NCBI GenBank assembly: GCA_029961685.1
Contig: JARWKL010000001.1
Location: forward strand, 55,268,062-55,332,061
Length of the DNA stretch: 64,000 bases
Source: Aristolochia californica
Taxonomy: Eukaryota; Streptophyta; Magnoliopsida; Piperales; Aristolochiaceae
Reading direction: 5' to 3'
Within the stretch, counting starts at the first letter, position 1. Each line of letters starts with the position of its first letter. A model generated the notes under the pieces. That model ran no database searches. It was not told where the DNA came from and was given only the letters and a program-made list of their open reading frames with translations. The position numbers and the translations under genes were made by a program. Of the stretch, positions 12,201-18,200 are shown piece after piece.

Positions 12201-15200
12201 GCAACATACTCCTGCCCAGAACTTTCTGTTAATTCAATGACAATATGCCCATTTTCTTTAATTCGCTGCTCGGCAAATTCAGAAAGTCCACCTTCCCCTT
12301 CTAAGTAAAATGGAGACTCTGGATTTAAGCAACAATCCACATGTCGGCTTGCCAAAGTAGCATTCATAGCTATAAACCCACTGTGACGACCTAGAAGTTT
12401 CAAAATTTTCCTCGTCCTTGCCTGTGCAGGAATGCTTCCAAGCTCACTTGCTGCACCATGGTTAAAACCAGCCCCCTGGAACTGCACTCCTTTGAGTCAC
12501 TTGCAAACTGGTAAAGATTCGTCCCCCAAACGTTCAACATATTGATTCTGCATGATCCATGTTAGCTCTATAATGGAAACTCGTTCAAGAACCAGGATGA
12601 CAGTTTTAGCATCATCTGCATGCATCCACAGGAAGAAAAGTGGCATTATCTCCACTCCCAGTAGACACTCCCAGCAGATTGTTCCTGCCAAACCACCTTC
12701 TGGACAACTATGAAAGGGGAGGAGCTGCAGGTAGCCACCACCACACTCCAGTTGCTGGTCATGCTGGACAGAAAATTGAATATCACCACTGTGGTTCCCA
12801 TAAATAAGCTGCTTTAGAACATGTGATTGAACACTCTGCTCTGCTTGTGTGGCTTGCAAAATACACGTCAACATCTGATCCCTTGGTATTCGCATATGAT
12901 CAACCCGTAGGATACCATTATCCAAGGTATTGGAAGCTCCATATCCAAATTGCATCCCATATCACAAATAGTACTACCTGGAAGGGAGGATTGCACAAGA
13001 AAACCATTCACTCCATGCTCCTGTCCATCGATGATTAGCTGAGCATAGAGAATATCATGTGTTGAAACTTTACCCATGCCACTGTGCTCATCAACAGCTA
13101 AATATACCCTTCCCCAAAAAAATTTCAGCATCACATAAAGCACAAAGAAATACGGAACCTGCACACTGGTCTCCTCAATTGAAAAATTAAAAAGTTTCCC
13201 ATTCTCAAGTGGACAACGAATAGACTCACTGGTGCTGTGTACAGCAGCAGAACAACCAAGCCAAGCCGAAATTCCAACAATAGTTTTATGCAATTCATAG
13301 TTAGGTGGAACACCAGAAGCCTTAGTCTTGGAAACAAAGACCTTCCGTCCAAGTTTGAGCTTCAAATTGACTACCCAAACGAATTTTTATCTCCCTGGAA
13401 TCCAGAAAAGGAAACCGCCCCTCTGCAATTTGACAATTCACCTTCGCACAGCTACTGTACGCATCCACAGAAACACAAACCCACCAAAAAAAAATTTCCC
13501 AACGTTCCCAGAAAATTAGTTTTACAGATTCTAACATCCTCCCAAAAATTTGATCTCGACTGGCATAGACCCAAGCCGAAATTCCCGCATTTGGGCTCTG
13601 GTTCGTGGCTTCTCGAAACAGAGAGCTTTCGTTCCCAATTTCCGAGCAGCGTTGCTGCTGCTCAGCACCTTGGAGGCCCTTCAACCGCAGGGAACCACGG
13701 ATTTTAACATAAAATAGATGGCGCTTCAAAATCTTACCCCAAATTTCGTTGGATATGGTTCCCCGTTGTGCTTCTAAGGGCAAGGGTGAGGCTGAGGATG
13801 AGAATCCGGAAGCCAAAGCCCACCGGATTTGTTTCCGATGGCGCCGACGGAGCCTCCTCCGTGTCCGGTGGCGAAAGGCAAACCTGCGCTGATGTGGCGA
13901 ATATGGCAGCCGCTCGTCGGCCTGTTCCGGCGGAATTTGTGCCCCATAAAGTTCCAGTTCAGCCAGTGTCGTGGTTTTCTTCATCGGTGGAAGATGTATG
14001 GCTTCGTGGGAGACAGGGGAGGGGAAAAACCCTTCCGATGTGCACAAATTGGGGTTGCCGCCGTCTGATGTCTGGGTCGAAATAGGCGCCGGAATATATT
14101 CCTTTTGCAGATTGGGATGGTGATCGGCTCGCCATGACTCATTTTGGTGTGCTTCCAGATTTAAGGTCTCCCCCGATCTGACCAACGCCAACGATGTCGT
14201 AGCCGAAAACCTCTCTGATTTTCCCAAATCGTCGTCGTTGTTCGGCTTTGAAATTCCGTGTGCGAAAATTTTAATTTGTCGTGACGCAAAGCCTCTCTGC
14301 CCATCTGATATTGACCCCAAATCCTCTGCAGAGGCTTCGGGTGCTCGACGGGACAAAGTGGTAACTTGGTCACCCGATTTCCCATCGGAGATAACTTCTC
14401 CGGCGAAGGCCTCTCGATACTCTGTTGTTAGCCAATACTTCACCCAGGCATCACGCCATTTCTGTATCTCTTCCACTGCAAAGCCATCTGCAGCCATTTC
14501 ACGGACTTGTCTGTGCATCGCCAAACATGGGTCCTCGTGGCCCATCGTGTTCCCGCTCTGATACCAGTTGTTACGGTCCCGAATCTGACACGTGGATTCT
14601 TTGGGAGGATCTGCAATCTGCCACGGGTTACGGGTCTTCCAGGCATTACCGTAGGGATAATAGGAAGACATGGGGAAGACGAAAACGAAGATCAAGCCTA
14701 AGGGAAGCTTGATAACCCTAGAGCTTGTTGAGGAGAACTCTAAGCCTCTTTACGCTAAATTTAACCTAATTCTTAATACTTCAATGCTTCCTTTTCTCAT
14801 TACTCTTACCCCTTAAATAGGGTTCACCCTGTTAGGGTTTAATAAAATATTACAGAAATATCCCTATAAATAAAATATTCCAAAAATATCCCTATTAATA
14901 AATAATTCCAAAAATACCCCTATGGCCTAAACTGAAATAAAATAAAGTAAATTAAATAAAACAACTAAAATAATAATGTTATTGCGTGCATAACAGAGAA
15001 TCCCTCAAACCATCTCAAAGGTGCCAAAGAGGTCCTGATGTAGCCCCAGTTGGAGCCCGATTTTCTGAAAGATCTTCATCCAAACTTGCCACGAAAATCC
15101 AGAGTGTAAGAGGACATGTTGGACTGTCTCTTCACACTCACCGCAAAGGGGACAAGAAAGATCGGGGGCAGTGAAGCCTCTTCTATGAAGATTGTCTGAA

Positions 15201-18200
15201 ATAAGAATCTGTTCTCTGATGGCTGACCACACAAAAAATTTGATTTTGCTTGGCACTGAGAGTTTCCAAGCCAGGCTCACCTTGTGCTCATGAGTACTGA
15301 AGTTTTGCTTTCTGATATGAGAGTAAACTGAAGTGACAGTGAATCCGCCATTATTACTAGGCTTCCAACTCACCAATACTATTATCCAAAAGCACTCAGT
15401 TGATAAGAGGCCATTATTTTTAAAGAAAGACCCCTCCCTGGTGCTCCCTTGAGATATCTCAAGATCCTCTGAGCTGCTTCAAGATGAATCTTTCGTGGGT
15501 GTTCGATAAACTGGCTTACTACACTTGCTGCAAACGATATATCAAGGCGCATAACTATACATTGTTGTTAGGGATCTGATCCCTCTTCCTTTGTAATTTT
15601 TTCTTGTTAATATAAATATATCTTTATAAAAAAAAAGGCTTCTTGCTACCGGTTTAGCTCCCAATAATCCATACTCGTATAGCATATCGGTTATATACTT
15701 TCTTTGAGATAACACATGTCCTTTTTTGCTTCTTGCAACTTCAACACCCAAGAAGTATTTCAATGCTCCCAAGTCTTTGGTCTAGGAGTAGCAAGTAGCT
15801 TTTTAAATTCTTCAATTCCAAGGGTATCACTATCAAACAATATAATATCATCCACACATACAAGTAAAACTATGCTCCCGGAAAGCCTTTTTATGACAAC
15901 CAGTGAATGATCGTAGTGGCTCCTAGAAAAGCCCATAGATATGACTATTTGACTAAATTTTTCAAACCAACCACGAGACCTTTGTTTCAGCCCATAGATC
16001 GCTTTCTTGAGTCTACATACATTGTGCATCTCCCCATGAGCAACGTACCCCAGAGGTTGCTCCATGTATTCCTCTTCTTCTAGATCTCCATATAGAAAGG
16101 TATTCTTTATGTCTAATTGGCATAAGGGCCAACCTTGAGTAACAACAATAGACACCAGAATGCATACCAAAGATAATTGAGCATCTGGAGAAAAAGTTTC
16201 AAACACATCTACACCATAAGTTTGTGCGTATCCTTTGGCCACCAGGCGAGCTTTATACCTATCATCCGAGCCATCAGCCCTATACTTGATTGTATCCACC
16301 CATCTACAACCAACGACTGCAGTACCTGAAGGTAACTCACATAACTGCCAAGTTCCTTGCTCTAACAAAGCAGCCATTTTTCATTTAAAAAAAAAAAAAA
16401 ACAAAGCAGACATTTCAGCATCCATGGCTTGATTCCATTGTGGAGAGGACATAGCATCCTGCACTAAAGAAGGAATAGTGCAAGCAGAGATAGACAATGC
16501 AAGCTTTTTGTAGTTGTCAGACAAATGATCATATGACACAAAATGAGACAACGGATGACGAGTATCTTTCTAAACACCTTTCCATAAAGCAATGGATAGG
16601 TGCATATCACTTACCTCAGGATCCTGAGACGAAGATGAATCATCGTCCTACATGGGAGAGGAGGTCGAGGGATGCACCTGTCGACGATGATATACCTGCA
16701 AAGGTTTCTCAACAATGATATTTTGCATAGGTCCAAGACAATCATCCGCCGACAAAGGAATAACTGACTCAGAAACTAGGGAAGACAGATGTACATCAAT
16801 GGAAGTAGTAGACGCAAAGAAAGGAGTATCCTCAAAAAATGTGACATTTGCGGATACAAATGTTTTTCAAGTAGATGGACGAAAACACTTGTATCCCTTT
16901 TGTGTACGAGAATACCCAAGAAAGACACTTAATTGCATAAGGAGATAACTTATCTTTGGATGATCCCATAACATGAGTAAAACAAACACATCTAAAGACA
17001 CGAGGAGAAACTGAAAACAATGAAGTTGAAGGCAACAGAATCGGAATGGGAATTTTACCTTCAAGGACAAATGAAGACATCCTATTGATCAAGTTGCATG
17101 CAGTACATACTGCATCACCCCTAAAATGCTTAGAAACCTTCATATGTAACATCATAGTGCAAGCTACTTCTAGTAGATGACGATTTTTATACTTCGCTAT
17201 TCCATTTTGTTGCGGAGTAGACATACATGAGGTTTGATGAATGATCCCATGATTTTGACAAAAGTTGTTAAACTTATGATTCATGAATTCAAAACCATTG
17301 TCAGTACGCAAAATATGAATAGAAGCCAAAAACTGATTCTTTATTTCATTGTATAAGAGTTTGAATACATTCAAATTTTTCAGATTTTTCCCGAAGGAAA
17401 TAGACCCAAGTGCACCTACTAAAATCATCAATAAATGAGATAAAGTACCTAAATCCAAACAGACTTATTATAGGACAAGGACCTCAAATATCTGAATGAA
17501 CAACCTCAAATAGTTGAAAGCCCAAGCACGTTGTAGTCCCTTTTTTGGAAGCCCAAGTCTTCAAAAAAGGCTTAATTTGCTTCAGCTTCTGAGGCAAATT
17601 CCAAGCAGGGGGACCCACAGTCTCGGAGTTGGACCAGAATTCCGAAATAGTCCGATCAAAATCAGCCACAGAGAGCCAGAAATTCTCAAATCTAAAAAGC
17701 TTTGGACCCCATTCACCCAGTTTGGTATCCAAGGCAATGGGCCAATGATCCCAGCGCACTCGGTTAAGGATGCACCCAGTCGATTGTTGGTAGAGTTGAA
17801 ACCATGCTCCGTCAGCAAGGAAGCGATCTAGCTTCGAGAGAATGGGTTCCGAGAGACGACCATTAGTCCATATAAATTTTTTACTTGAAAGAGGTATCTC
17901 TTCCAAGTCGTTTCCACCAATGAAGTCGGCAAACATCCACATGGATGAGAAGATATGATTGCAAGGCAAGGATTTGTCACAGTAGAATCATATAGTATTG
18001 AAATCCCCATTGAGCAACCGAGCACGTTGTTGGAAAATGGAGATGGAATCGAGTTCCTCCCAAAAGAGGTGGCAGTCTCAATAATGGGTTGGGCCATAGA
18101 CTCCCGTGATTCCCCTTTCAGCACCAGTGCCACTGTCCCGAATGAGGAGGATGATAGAGAATGCACCGAGGTGTTTGTTGAAAACATCGATATGATTTGT

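Larger units (their letters stand above)
10706..14995 (-). mobile_element. Young non-autonomous LTR retroelement carrying host gene fragments
   Basis: Two LTRs of 427 bp (10706-11132 and 14569-14995) start TGTTA and end TAACA, and a 5-bp TSD GAGAA sits at 10701-10705 and 14996-15000. The element reads on the minus strand. Its primer-binding site is beside the right LTR and its polypurine tract beside the left. The 3.4-kb interior lacks any recognisable gag, protease, RT, RNase H or integrase. It contains sense-oriented, intron-less pieces of acyl-CoA oxidase, ATP-phosphofructokinase and enolase plus unassigned sequence. I see about two differences between the LTRs (for example ctacaatc/ctgcaatc and agctcg/agcttg), so the insertion is recent. 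It must have been moved by proteins from another element. Confidence 0.92.
9932..15420 (-). mobile_element. Truncated LINE copy f, itself split by an LTR element
   Basis: The two halves are 9948-10700 (RNase H end, [20 protein letters not shown], antisense on the plus strand) and 15001-15404 (zf-[31 protein letters not shown]). The TSD aagaggccattatttt lies at 9932-9947 and 15405-15420 and flanks the whole compound insertion inside copia. The 4.3-kb LTR element at 10706-14995 lies inside it. Confidence 0.87.
8449..17520 (-). mobile_element. Ty1/copia element, fragmented and nested
   Basis: Read right to left on the minus strand. Integrase is at about 16830-17515 ([33 protein letters not shown]). 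Reverse transcriptase is at about 15420-16380 ([61 protein letters not shown]). RNase H is split between 9785-9931 (VARSNA.A.YK) and 8449-8779 ([15 protein letters not shown]). LINE copies e and f interrupt it. Gag, protease and the 5' LTR are missing; at about 17520 the integrase runs into LINE endonuclease sequence. Stops and frameshifts show it is dead. Confidence 0.85.

Noticed and set aside
11381..12487. A functional phosphofructokinase or enolase host gene
   Set aside because: It is enclosed by matching LTRs with PBS, PPT and TSD, covers only parts of two unrelated enzymes and lacks key active-site residues.
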